Shown in pieces: positions 17,747 through 26,614 of a stretch of 64,000 nt of DNA. The position numbers and the translations under genes are program-made. Position 1 is the first letter of the stretch. Every line of letters starts with the position of its first letter. Source of the stretch: Nitrospinae bacterium bin107 (GTDB lineage: Bacteria; UBA8248). Location: assembly GCA_002238965.1 (NCBI GenBank), contig MPNJ01000016.1, forward strand, positions 1 to 64,000. Reading direction: 5' to 3'. The notes beneath the pieces were generated by a model, which searched no databases, was not told the origin of the DNA, and saw only the letters and a program-made list of their open reading frames with translations.

Positions 17747-19032
17747 GACAGATAACCTCCCCGCGGGCCATTCCGGGTGGTTCGCGCGTTTTCCTGCCGG
17801 GTGAAGCGAAACACAAGAGGGAGGTGGAGGAGAGCCTGCTCGGCGTATTCGAGCAGTGGGGGTTCCGGGAACTCCTCACGCCCGCGTTCGAGTTCTACGT
17901 TCCCCGGGCGGGGTCCGAGGTTCTCGAAGCGCAGACCTACCGGATGGTGGATCTGGAAAGCGGCGGACTGCTGGCCCTCCGGGCGGACATGACACCGCAG
18001 ATCGCAAGAGCGGCCGGAACGATTCTGGCCGCTCATCCCAGGCCCCTGCGCCTCTCCTATGCGGCGAACGTCTTTCGCTATGCCCACGTAGCGGGGGAAT
18101 TGCAGCGTGAGTTCTGGCAGGCGGGCGTGGAGCTGATCGGCCTGGTCTCTCTGGAAGCCGACGCCGAGATGATAGCCATCGCCGTGGAGTGCCTGCAGGC
18201 GAACGGGGTGGATAATTTCCGCATGTCCTTGAGTCATGGCGCATTCCTGCTCGGGATTCTGAACGCCCTGGGTCTGGAAGGCGCGCAAAGGGCCGAGTTG
18301 CTCGAAGCGATTGGGCGCCGAGATTCCTCAGGCGTGGCGAGCCTCCTCAAGGGAGTGCCGAGCGAAAAGACGGACGCCGGACTGCTCGAGCGGGTTCCGG
18401 AGTGTTTCGGCGGAGTCGAGGTGCTCCAAGACGTGGAGGAGAAGACAAGAACACCGGCGGCCAGGGGCGCTGTTCGGGAACTGCTGAAAGTATTCCGGAT
18501 ACTGGAGTTGTATGGCCTCTCTGAGCGCATCATCTTCGATTTGTGCGATTTCAAGGATTTTGACTACTATACGGGGGTGATATTCGAGGGGTTCGTGGAA
18601 GGTTCGGGATATCCCGTATGCGGCGGAGGCCGCTACGACAAGCTCCTGGGATTATACGGCGGCGACGCGCTCGGCACAGGCTTCGCCGTCGATCTGAATC
18701 AGATGCTTCCACTCGTGACGCAAGGGGCGGAGAGCAGAAACGGAACGGATTTCCTCGTCATCGATCTCACGCGAGAGAAGCGCTCGGGCATCGTTCTATC
18801 CCGAAAACTCAGGGCGCGGGGCTGGCGGGTGGCGCGCGATATTATTCGCCGCGACATCGCGGGCTCGCTGGAATACGCGCGGGAGACGGGCGTGTCGAAA
18901 TGCCTCGTCATCGAGCGCGGCGGAAAGAGGGGAGGCCGCGCCAGGCTCCTCGAGCCGGATGGGGAAGATTTGGGCGCATACCCGATTGAGGAAATTCTCG
19001 CCCGGATGGGCGGAAGGGATGAGAGCCGATGA
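17743..19032 (+). CDS. hisZ: ATP phosphoribosyltransferase regulatory subunit HisZ
   Basis: A 429-residue HisRS-like protein without the tRNA-anticodon domain function. HisZ pairs with short-form HisG to catalyse the first step of histidine synthesis. Seen: the class-II synthetase core (ALRADMTPQIAR, RLSYAANVFR, FWQAGVELIG) and a central YYTGVIFEGFV and CGGGRYDKL block. HisG is not in the window. It overlaps serA and purA by four bases each. It could be confused with HisS, but neighbours and the divergent C-terminal part favour HisZ. Confidence 0.9.
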   Translation: MRQITSPRAIPGGSRVFLPGEAKHKREVEESLLGVFEQWGFRELLTPAFEFYVPRAGSEVLEAQTYRMVDLESGGLLALRADMTPQIARAAGTILAAHPRPLRLSYAANVFRYAHVAGELQREFWQAGVELIGLVSLEADAEMIAIAVECLQANGVDNFRMSLSHGAFLLGILNALGLEGAQRAELLEAIGRRDSSGVASLLKGVPSEKTDAGLLERVPECFGGVEVLQDVEEKTRTPAARGAVRELLKVFRILELYGLSERIIFDLCDFKDFDYYTGVIFEGFVEGSGYPVCGGGRYDKLLGLYGGDALGTGFAVDLNQMLPLVTQGAESRNGTDFLVIDLTREKRSGIVLSRKLRARGWRVARDIIRRDIAGSLEYARETGVSKCLVIERGGKRGGRARLLEPDGEDLGAYPIEEILARMGGRDESR

Positions 19033-20351
19033 GCGTTTTAGCGATTCTGGGCGGTCAGTGGGGTGATGAAGGGAAAGGAAAAGTCATCGACTGGCTGGCG
19101 AGTCAGGCGGACGTAGTGGCCCGCTACCAGGGCGGAGCGAACGCGGGGCATACCGTGGTCGTCGAGGGGAATCAATACATTCTCCACCTGATACCGACCG
19201 GGATATTGCACGCAAGGGTCAAGTGCATCATCGGCTCCGGCGTGGTTGTGGACCCGCTGGCGCTGGTGGAGGAGATTGAATACCTCCGCTCCGTGGGTAT
19301 CGAGATCGGGGAGAACCTCGTTCTCGGCAAGCGCGCGCACCTCATCATGCCCTACCACAAGGTTCTCGATTCCCACATGGAAGAGCTCCTGGGCGTCAAC
19401 CGCATCGGAACGACGGGCCGGGGCATCGGGCCGGCCTACTCCGACAAGGCGGCGAGGCTGGGCGTGCGGATTTCGGATCTGTTCGATGAGAAGATTCTGA
19501 GGGATCGCATCCGCGTCAGCCTGGCCATCAAGAAGCGGCTTCTGGGCGGTATCGACCTGAATGAGGAGGAAACGAAGGCGCTTGATGAGACGCATATTCT
19601 GGACGTGTGCTCCCAGGTGCGGAAAAAGCTGAGACCCCATGTGCGGAACACGGATGCGGAAATCAACGACGCGTTGAACGGGAACAAGAAAATCCTGCTC
19701 GAGGGCGCGCAGGGAATCCTCCTCGACCTGGATATGGGCACGTATCCCTATGTGACGTCGAGCAACACCGGCGTGGGCGGGGCGATGAGCGGCCTGGGAC
19801 TGCCCTACAGGCGGCTGAACACGGTGTTCGGTATCATGAAAGCGTATTGCACGCGGGTGGGGCAGGGCCCGTTTCCTTCCGAAATGGGAGATGTGGAAGC
19901 GGGGAAGCTGCGTGAGGAGGGTGGTGAGTTCGGCGCCACGACGGGCAGGCCCAGGCGGTGCGGGTGGTTCGACGCCGTGGCGGCCCGCCACTGCATCCAG
20001 GTGGCCGGTATGGACGCGATTGCGGTGACGAAGCTCGACGTGCTCGACAACCAGGAGACGATTCGGGTTTGCGTGGGCTATGAATTCGAGGGTGAGCGCG
20101 TCACGATCTTCCCGGCGGAGACCTCGATTCTGGAACAATGCAAGCCCGTATATATGGAATTTCCCGGCTGGATGTCCTCCACCGGGGGGATGAGGGATTT
20201 TGACGCCCTGCCTCCCAGGGCGAAGGATTACATCAAGGGTCTCGAGGAGTTGACGGACAGGCCGGTTTGGCTGATATCCACGGGGCCGAGCCGGGATGAT
20301 ACGATATGTATCCACAATCCCTTCGATGGGGACGGGGTGCGTAGAAACTGA
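19029..20351 (+). CDS. purA: Adenylosuccinate synthetase PurA
   Basis: A 440-residue enzyme making adenylosuccinate from IMP, aspartate and GTP, the first AMP-specific step of purine synthesis. Diagnostic motifs: QWGDEGKGK at the N-terminus, GANAGHTVV, GTTGRGIGPAYSDK, the EGAQG loop and TTGRPRRCGWFD near the C-terminus. Length is standard. Last gene of the aminotransferase-serA-hisZ-purA operon, a synteny seen in several deltaproteobacterial-type lineages. Confidence 0.98.
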   Translation: MSVLAILGGQWGDEGKGKVIDWLASQADVVARYQGGANAGHTVVVEGNQYILHLIPTGILHARVKCIIGSGVVVDPLALVEEIEYLRSVGIEIGENLVLGKRAHLIMPYHKVLDSHMEELLGVNRIGTTGRGIGPAYSDKAARLGVRISDLFDEKILRDRIRVSLAIKKRLLGGIDLNEEETKALDETHILDVCSQVRKKLRPHVRNTDAEINDALNGNKKILLEGAQGILLDLDMGTYPYVTSSNTGVGGAMSGLGLPYRRLNTVFGIMKAYCTRVGQGPFPSEMGDVEAGKLREEGGEFGATTGRPRRCGWFDAVAARHCIQVAGMDAIAVTKLDVLDNQETIRVCVGYEFEGERVTIFPAETSILEQCKPVYMEFPGWMSSTGGMRDFDALPPRAKDYIKGLEELTDRPVWLISTGPSRDDTICIHNPFDGDGVRRN

Positions 20352-20479
20352 TCGAGTTTCCCTCATCCCGGCAAATACATCTCGTCCATAGTTTTGTTGT
20401 GATAAAATATCCTGTTGGGATTGTGAAGAATCAACCGAATCATCCGCATGGCCGCCGGCGATTTTCATAAGGAAAAACA

Positions 20480-21376
20480 ATGGCCCCGGAAAATGTGTCC
20501 TTGAGCCTGGCTTTCGCGGCGGGGGTGCTCAGTTTCGCCTCCCCGTGCATCCTTCCGCTGGTCCCCAGTTATCTTTCCTACTTAACGGGTTTGTCCTATG
20601 AGGAAATCAGAGAGAGCGGAGAGGCCGCCCGCGTGAGAAGCGTCATCCTGGTGAATTCCCTGTTCTTCGTGGCAGGGTTTTCTATCGTCTTCATCATGTT
20701 GGGCGCCAGCGTGTCCTATGTGGGAAATATATTGTTTCAGTATCAGGATCACGTCAGGCTGCTGGGCGGCATCATGATCACCATGTTCGGTCTTTATGTC
20801 GGCGATAGAGCTTTTGAATTCAGGGTACAGAGGTTTTTCTCCGAAAAACCGACCGGCGTGAGCGGCGCGTTCGCCGCCCTGGTTTTTCTGGCGGGCTTGG
20901 CGGGCCTGCAAATGGGCTACCCTGCGCTGGGCGGGGTGCTCTCGGCCATCGCGCTCTATGTGTTCGTGGCCGTTTTCGCGCCCGTGCTCTCCTCGGAGAG
21001 CCGCATCATGCTGAAAAGCAAGCCCGCAGGCTGGCTCGGCAGCATGCTGGTCGGCGTCACCTTCGCCGCGGGCTGGACGCCCTGCGTCGGCCCGATTCTG
21101 GGCAGCATTCTCCTGTTCGCCGGAACGCAGCAAACGGCAGGGCAGGGTGTTATTCTCCTGGCAAGCTATTCCGCCGGCCTGGGCGTTCCGTTCCTCCTGA
21201 GCGGCCTGTGCGTGGGGTATTTTTTCCGGTTTTATCAGTCGTTCCGGCGCTATTTCCGCGGGGTGGAAATCGCGAGCAGCGCCATGCTTCTACTCGTGGG
21301 CGGCCTGCTGATCACGAACTACCTGAACGCCATTTCCTCTTATCTCATCTTCTGGACGGGATTTGCAGGCATATAG
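20480..21376 (+). CDS. ccdA: CcdA/DsbD-type transmembrane thiol-disulfide transporter
   Basis: A 298-residue polytopic membrane protein of the CcdA/DsbD beta-domain family, which carries reducing equivalents across the inner membrane for cytochrome c maturation or periplasmic disulfide reduction. The two signature half-motifs are present: SFASPCILPLVPSY near residue 20 and GWTPCVGPILGS near residue 200, each with the membrane-embedded Cys. Longer than the minimal 230-residue CcdA because of a central amphipathic insert. No thioredoxin or heme-lyase gene is adjacent. Confidence 0.9.
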   Translation: MAPENVSLSLAFAAGVLSFASPCILPLVPSYLSYLTGLSYEEIRESGEAARVRSVILVNSLFFVAGFSIVFIMLGASVSYVGNILFQYQDHVRLLGGIMITMFGLYVGDRAFEFRVQRFFSEKPTGVSGAFAALVFLAGLAGLQMGYPALGGVLSAIALYVFVAVFAPVLSSESRIMLKSKPAGWLGSMLVGVTFAAGWTPCVGPILGSILLFAGTQQTAGQGVILLASYSAGLGVPFLLSGLCVGYFFRFYQSFRRYFRGVEIASSAMLLLVGGLLITNYLNAISSYLIFWTGFAGI

Positions 21377-21380
21377 CGAT

Positions 21381-21662
21381 TCAGCGCACCTCGAACGTGG
21401 CCGGTTCCCCGCAAGGCGTCAATTGCTCCTCAAAGATGTCATGGACTCTCGCTAAAGGCGGCCCCTCACGGCACCAGAGCTTGAGGGCTTCGAGCGCAGA
21501 ACTCTCACCTTCGGCGACCAGTTCCACGCTCCCGTCGCTCAAGTTTCTCACCCATCCTGTGAGGCCGAGTTCGCCGGCGACCTCCTGAGCGCTGCCCCGG
21601 TACCATACGCCCTGCACCCGGCCACGGATGATGAGGCGGATCCGCCGCGTCTCTTCTTTCAT
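21381..21662 (-). CDS. acyP: Acylphosphatase
   Basis: A 93-residue acylphosphatase, hydrolysing carboxyl-phosphate bonds. The catalytic pair is visible: Arg in [10 protein letters not shown] and Asn in [12 protein letters not shown]. Size and fold pattern are normal. Convergent with ccdA, with stops only four bases apart. Confidence 0.93.
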   Translation of the reverse strand: MKEETRRIRLIIRGRVQGVWYRGSAQEVAGELGLTGWVRNLSDGSVELVAEGESSALEALKLWCREGPPLARVHDIFEEQLTPCGEPATFEVR

Positions 21663-21841
21663 ATTGAGGCGGCGCTCACCCGGGTTGCGCGCAGGTTTCG
21701 GGTAGATTGGGCATATCCAGCGAGTAGTTGATTCTATGGGCGGAGGCTAACTCGGCGCGGGAGTCCGGGGAATTCAAGATGGGCTCCTTATACGCGTCCA
21801 GGGACGTAATCCGTCTTTATCGTCGGGGCGCCTGCAAGGGA

Positions 21842-22609
21842 CTAATCCGAATCATCGTCTTCTTCGTCTTCCCATTCTTTCTCTCTTTCTTCCTCGCGCT
21901 TTTTCTTTCGCTTCATGATGATTTTCGAGACGATGATGCTGATCTCGAACAACACGATGACGGGGCCTGCGAGAAATACCTGAGTCACCACGTCGGGCGG
22001 CGTGAGCAGAGCGGACAAGACGAATGCGCCGACGATGACGTACCCGCGGTTTTTGGAGAGGAATTCGGGCGTGATGACGCCGATCTGCACGAGCAGAATG
22101 GTGACGATCGGCACCTCGAACACTAGGCCGAACGTAAAAATGAGCTTGAAGGCGAAGGAGATGTAAAAGCCAATCGAAATCTGGGGCGTCAGGTTTTCGG
22201 TGGCGAAGCTCAACAGAAAAGCAAGTCCGTAAGGCAGAATCAGGAAGTAACAGAAAAGGGCGCCGACGATGAAGCTCAGCGTCGAGAAAAACACGAAGGG
22301 CACGATGTAGCGTTTCTCCCTGTGCAGCAGCCCCGGGGCGCAGAAGCGCCAAATCTGAAACAGGATGATGGGAAGGCTGATGAACACCGAGCCGAAGAAG
22401 GAGACCTTGATGTGCGCGAAAAAGGCTTCCGTCGGTGAGAGGAAAACGAGTTTCTGGCCGGCGATGGGGCGCTGCATCAAGTTCAGCAGTTCGGCCGAAA
22501 AAAAATAGGCGCCCAGAAACACGACGAGAATCGTGCCCAGGATGTAGAGTATTCTGTTGCGCAACTCTGTCAGGTGCCCGGTGAGGGGCATGGATGATTC
22601 GCCGCTCAC
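21842..22609 (-). CDS. tatC: Twin-arginine translocase subunit TatC
   Basis: A 255-residue, six-helix inner-membrane protein, the twin-arginine signal-binding core of the Tat export system. Conserved features: HLTELRNR at the N-terminus, FLSPTEAFF, and the long periplasmic loop before FEVPIV and LTPPD. The C-terminal tail (about 25 residues) is extremely charged and ends in Asp/Glu runs, which is unusual. It overlaps tatB by four bases. Confidence 0.96.
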   Translation of the reverse strand: MSGESSMPLTGHLTELRNRILYILGTILVVFLGAYFFSAELLNLMQRPIAGQKLVFLSPTEAFFAHIKVSFFGSVFISLPIILFQIWRFCAPGLLHREKRYIVPFVFFSTLSFIVGALFCYFLILPYGLAFLLSFATENLTPQISIGFYISFAFKLIFTFGLVFEVPIVTILLVQIGVITPEFLSKNRGYVIVGAFVLSALLTPPDVVTQVFLAGPVIVLFEISIIVSKIIMKRKKKREEEREKEWEDEEDDDSD

Positions 22610-23034
22610 GTCTGCTTGTCGTCCTCTCGCGCGGCCCCGGTCTTATCCTCAGCCGCTTCGCTCTCCGTGGCGGCGGTCTCGGCCTCAGGCTTGACGTCGC
22701 CCGGCTCTGGAGCAGGTTCGTCCGCCTCGGTCTGTTTCGGTTCGGCGGTTTGCTCCGCCGCGTCGTCGGTTTCGTCGTGGTCTGTTTCGTCGTCTTCGTC
22801 CGAATCTTCGGAGCCGGCTTTTTTATCCTTTTCCTTTACTTCCTCATCGAGCACGTCGAGATCGTAGTCGTCTTCCATGCTGAAGCTGCTCTGAAAATCC
22901 GACGTGGCGCGCTTGAAGTCGCCCAGGGCCTTTCCGAGCGTGCGGGCCAACTCCGGCAGACGCTTGGGTCCGATGACGACCAGGGCGACCACCATGATCA
23001 CAATCAACTCCGTCATTCCGATACTTCCGAACAA
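22606..23034 (-). CDS. tatB: Sec-independent translocase TatA/TatB-type protein
   Basis: A 142-residue protein: one N-terminal membrane helix (about residues 5-21), the hinge GPKRLPELART, an amphipathic helix, and a long acidic tail rich in Glu, Asp, Ala and Pro. The length and tail favour TatB over TatA (inference). It precedes tatC with an ATGA overlap. A second TatA is not present in the window. Confidence 0.9.
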   Translation of the reverse strand: MFGSIGMTELIVIMVVALVVIGPKRLPELARTLGKALGDFKRATSDFQSSFSMEDDYDLDVLDEEVKEKDKKAGSEDSDEDDETDHDETDDAAEQTAEPKQTEADEPAPEPGDVKPEAETAATESEAAEDKTGAAREDDKQT

Positions 23035-23152
23035 GGCTTCTCTCCTCAGGAAAAGACCAGTTATCTGGTTTATACCAAATCAGACGCGCATGGTGAACGA
23101 GCTTACGGGTAACCGGCTATGATCCTCATGCGCTTTCTGCTACATTTGGAGC

Positions 23153-25075
23153 ATGTTGTTCGAATCACGGCCCATGTCTTCACAAGAACGCAGGATTATG
23201 GCTCAGGAAACGAGACAAGAGAAACGGGTGGCGATTCAAGATTCAGCCGCATTTCAATATCTCCGCAATGCCTTGAACCTCAAGGAGATGGAAGCTTCGG
23301 CAGCGCTCGATATCCTGGAGCCGCTCCTTGAGAAAAGCGCCGGGGGCGGCAAGAGCGCCTCCATCAGTGCGGATGAGGCCGCTCGTTTGCTCTCCACGCC
23401 GTATCTTCCCGATACCACCTTCGCCGTCGTCGATATCGAGACCACGGGCGGGCGTCCCCCCCAGCACCGGATTACGGAATTGGCCGCCGTCAAGGTTCGC
23501 GCCGGCGAAGTGGTGGATTCCCGGGACGTCCTGGTCAACCCGGGCCGGGGGATTCCCTGGAACGTCGTTCGCCTGACGGGCATTACCGACGCCATGGTGG
23601 CGGACAAGCCGGGGTTGATGGAAGCGCTGCCCGGGTTTCTGGACTTCATCGACGGGTGCGTGTTCGTCGCCCATTGCGCGAATTTCGACCTCCATTTTCT
23701 TCAGTATTACGCCCGGGAGTTCCTGGAGCGCGATTTCTCGCCTCAGGTTCTTTGCACTTTTGAATTGGCGAACCGGCTTCTGCCAGGCCAAAAACGCTTC
23801 AATCTGGGAGAGTTGAGCGTGGCCCTGGGGATTCCCGACTCGGAGGAGGGGAGACACCGCGCCTTGAGCGACGCCGAGGCGACGGCGCAGATATTCATCC
23901 GCTTCATGCAGATGTGCCGGCTGCGCGGAATGGACAGCCTCGAATCCCTGCTCGAGTTTCAGCAACCCGACGAGGGTGTTCCTCCACCGATGGCGGAGGG
24001 GGTTCGGCTTGACCCGGCGAAGATTGAATCTCTCCCTCGTGACCGCGGCGTTTTTCGCTTGTATGACAAGGACGAAAGACTCCTGTTCGCGGGCAAGGCC
24101 AATGACATACAGCGAACGGTGCGTGATATGTTCTATCCCAAGAATCGTTCCGCCGGCCGGTTTGCCCTCAGGCTGAAGGGCGTGCGCCATGTGGAGTCGA
24201 AGAGCCTGCGAAGCGAACTGGCCATGAACGTCGAGGCCTTCCGGGCGATGCGAAAATCCAGCCTCGTGAACGGGAACCTTGCCGTAGCGGGCGGGGGGTT
24301 TCTGAGGCTCTCCGGCAATGGCGACCGGCCCGGGATAGCATTTGTGTCCCGTCTCGATCGAGACGGCGCCAGTTACTATGGCCCGTTCCGGAAAAAAGCG
24401 CAGCTCTCCGATTTGCTGGAGGCCATTTGCGCCGCCTTTCCGCTCCCCTATGAAGCGCCGGATGGGTTCCGCGACGCCAAGAAGCGCGGTGGGTCCCGAG
24501 GTATCAGAAAACGGCCCCGTCTGCAGGACTCGGAATATGCGGAACTGTTCGATACGTTGAAGAATCTTCTGGAGGGTCGTCTCCCGAAAGAGGATGAGGG
24601 CGTATTTTCACTTCTGCAGAAAGCCTGGGGAGATGAAGGCCCTTCGCCCGGCAAGCTGAGGCGTTATATCTCCCGTCTTCATCACCTGGTGAAGATGTAT
24701 TCCCTGTCAGGGCCGTCCGTCGAGAGGAGAAGGCTCATCATCGTCGAACCCGGGCAGACGCGCGAGGAGCGATATTGTTATTTCATCAAGGACGGGCTCC
24801 TGGCCCATGAAGTATCCTTCGAGAAAGGCGAACCGCCCGTTCGCGCCCTGGAAGATAAGGTAAACGAGATATTTCTGGACGAAAACCTCGAGGGGCCAAT
24901 GCCGGAACCGATGGATTTGGACGTGGCGGCGGTGTTCGCCGGATGGATGAGGCGGGAGCTGATGGATGGCTTCATGCTGAATCTCGAGGGCCGACCCGGC
25001 CCGGCCCGGGTGATGGAGGCCTTCCTCGGCGCGCTCGACGACCCGCAGGCGGCCGGAACGACGATAACCTTTTGA
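23153..25075 (+). CDS. DnaQ-like 3'-5' exonuclease fused to a GIY-YIG/UvrC-like region
   Basis: About 640 residues. Residues about 80-250 are a DEDDh exonuclease with all motifs (DIETTGG, HCANFDLHFLQ, HRALSDAEATA). The following region begins 'LPRDRGVFRLYDKDERLLFAGKANDIQRTV', the spacing of the UvrC/Cho GIY-YIG domain (Pro-GVY..YVGKA) but with the tyrosines and some key residues changed, so nuclease activity there is uncertain. The remaining part resembles the UvrC/Cho linker. This fusion is known in actinobacterial-type 'DEDD exonuclease' proteins. The start is ambiguous (23153, 23174 or 23198); none has an ideal ribosome site. Confidence 0.78.
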   Translation: MLFESRPMSSQERRIMAQETRQEKRVAIQDSAAFQYLRNALNLKEMEASAALDILEPLLEKSAGGGKSASISADEAARLLSTPYLPDTTFAVVDIETTGGRPPQHRITELAAVKVRAGEVVDSRDVLVNPGRGIPWNVVRLTGITDAMVADKPGLMEALPGFLDFIDGCVFVAHCANFDLHFLQYYAREFLERDFSPQVLCTFELANRLLPGQKRFNLGELSVALGIPDSEEGRHRALSDAEATAQIFIRFMQMCRLRGMDSLESLLEFQQPDEGVPPPMAEGVRLDPAKIESLPRDRGVFRLYDKDERLLFAGKANDIQRTVRDMFYPKNRSAGRFALRLKGVRHVESKSLRSELAMNVEAFRAMRKSSLVNGNLAVAGGGFLRLSGNGDRPGIAFVSRLDRDGASYYGPFRKKAQLSDLLEAICAAFPLPYEAPDGFRDAKKRGGSRGIRKRPRLQDSEYAELFDTLKNLLEGRLPKEDEGVFSLLQKAWGDEGPSPGKLRRYISRLHHLVKMYSLSGPSVERRRLIIVEPGQTREERYCYFIKDGLLAHEVSFEKGEPPVRALEDKVNEIFLDENLEGPMPEPMDLDVAAVFAGWMRRELMDGFMLNLEGRPGPARVMEAFLGALDDPQAAGTTITF

Positions 25076-25265
25076 TTTGTCATTTATTGGCCTCTCGAAG
25101 CGGATTTTCGGGGGTTGCCTGAAAATACTTTTCTTGCGCGCCATTCTTCGGTGTGCTATTTTTCCTATCATCTCTTTCCGGGATTTTCGACAGTGAATTG
25201 AATACTTGTTGTGGGGTGCGGGACGGGTTTGTTCGCTTTTCCCTCTACTAGAAGGTTCCGCGGCC

Positions 25266-26594
25266 ATGGTGGGAAACGGCGATTTTTGGGATCAGCGCAT
25301 CGAACGCATGGCGCGCGATGAACTCGCCTCCCTGCAACTCGAACGCCTCAAATGGCAAGTCCGCCGTTGCTATCAGGAATCCGAATTTTACCGGGAACGC
25401 TTAGAGGCGGCGGGCGTAGGCCCCGATTCGATCCGCACGCTCGATGACCTGCGGAAAATTCCTTTCGTCACGAAGCAAGAACTCAGAGACGAGCAGAAGG
25501 CGCACCCGCCGTTCGGGCGATACACCGTAGCCGGGCCTTCGGCATGGGGCGAACTCCACCCCTCGACAGGCACGACCGGCGTCCCCGTGAGCACGATCTG
25601 GAGCAAGCAAGACGTTGAGAACATCGCAGATTTCACGGCGCGAACGATGTGGAGCTTCGGGGTGCGGCCGGGCGACGTCGTCCAGAACGCGTTCAGCTAC
25701 GGCCTGTGGGTCGCCGGGATGAGCGTGCACTACGCTACCCAGAAGATCGGCTGCTTCGTGATCCCCATCGGCGCCGCCATGACGGAGCGGCAGATACTCT
25801 ACCTCACCACTATCGGCTCGACGGTGCTCCTGAGCACGCCGAGCTATGGTCTGTACATCGGCGAGAAACTAAGCGAAAGCGGCGTGGAGCCCGGCGATAT
25901 CCCACTCAAGATCGGTTCTTTCGGCGGAGAGGCGGGCGCGCAGAACCCCTCCACGCGCTCCCGGATCGAGGCCGCCCTCGGCGTCGATGCCTATGATTAT
26001 TACGGTCTCGGCGAGATCGGGCCGACATTCGCGAGTGAATCGGCGTCGAAGTCGGGCCTCATCTGGGCGGAGGACCACCACGTCATCGAGGTGGTCGACC
26101 CCGAGACGAGAGAGCCGACGCCCGAAGGCGAGGTGGGCATACTCGTCATCACGCATCTGACGCGCGAGGCCACGCCCATGCTGCGCTACTGGACGAACGA
26201 CTTCGCGCGCGTCGACTCTTCCCCGAGCCCTTGCGGAAGAACGCACCTGCGCTCACCCGGGGGGATACTCGGGCGTCATGACGACCTCGTCATCTACAAG
26301 GGGGCGAAGTTCTACCCGGTTCAGGTGGAAGAAGTGGTGCGAAGTTTCTCTGGCCTCAGCAACGAGTTCCGCGTGGAACTGCACCCGGATGAATCGACGG
26401 GGCGGGACCGCTGCGTCGTCGTGGCCGAAGCCGCCGAGGGGGAGGCGAACTCGGGCCTGAGCGATAAATTGCGCGACAGACTCGGGACGGAACTCCTGGT
26501 GACGCCCGAAGTGGAGGTCTTGCCCGCGGGTTCTTTCGAGAGAACGACGTTCAAGGCGAAAAGGTTCGTGGATATGCGCGAATCGCGCGTATGA
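25266..26594 (+). CDS. Phenylacetate-CoA ligase-like acyl-CoA synthetase
   Basis: A 442-residue ANL-superfamily adenylating enzyme of the PaaK type. The P-loop motif is HPSTGTTGVPV, the AMP-binding block is YDYYGLGEIGPTFASE, and the C-terminal hinge is GILGRHDDLVIYKG. It activates an aromatic or other carboxylic acid to its CoA thioester; the substrate is unknown. The ATG at 25266 is chosen over an upstream start because the family N-terminus (FWDQRIERM) begins there. It leads the ligase-thiolase-OB-fold cluster. Confidence 0.87.
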   Translation: MVGNGDFWDQRIERMARDELASLQLERLKWQVRRCYQESEFYRERLEAAGVGPDSIRTLDDLRKIPFVTKQELRDEQKAHPPFGRYTVAGPSAWGELHPSTGTTGVPVSTIWSKQDVENIADFTARTMWSFGVRPGDVVQNAFSYGLWVAGMSVHYATQKIGCFVIPIGAAMTERQILYLTTIGSTVLLSTPSYGLYIGEKLSESGVEPGDIPLKIGSFGGEAGAQNPSTRSRIEAALGVDAYDYYGLGEIGPTFASESASKSGLIWAEDHHVIEVVDPETREPTPEGEVGILVITHLTREATPMLRYWTNDFARVDSSPSPCGRTHLRSPGGILGRHDDLVIYKGAKFYPVQVEEVVRSFSGLSNEFRVELHPDESTGRDRCVVVAEAAEGEANSGLSDKLRDRLGTELLVTPEVEVLPAGSFERTTFKAKRFVDMRESRV

Positions 26595-26614
26595 ATACAG
26601 CGAGGGGGTGAAAA

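Noticed and set aside
17743-19032. HisS (histidyl-tRNA synthetase) instead of HisZ
   Set aside because: The position in the serA-hisZ-purA operon, and the overall divergence with no clear anticodon-binding domain, favour HisZ.
19038-20480. A 480-codon minus-strand ORF
   Set aside because: Antisense to purA, whose motifs are perfect; composition is typical of a shadow frame.
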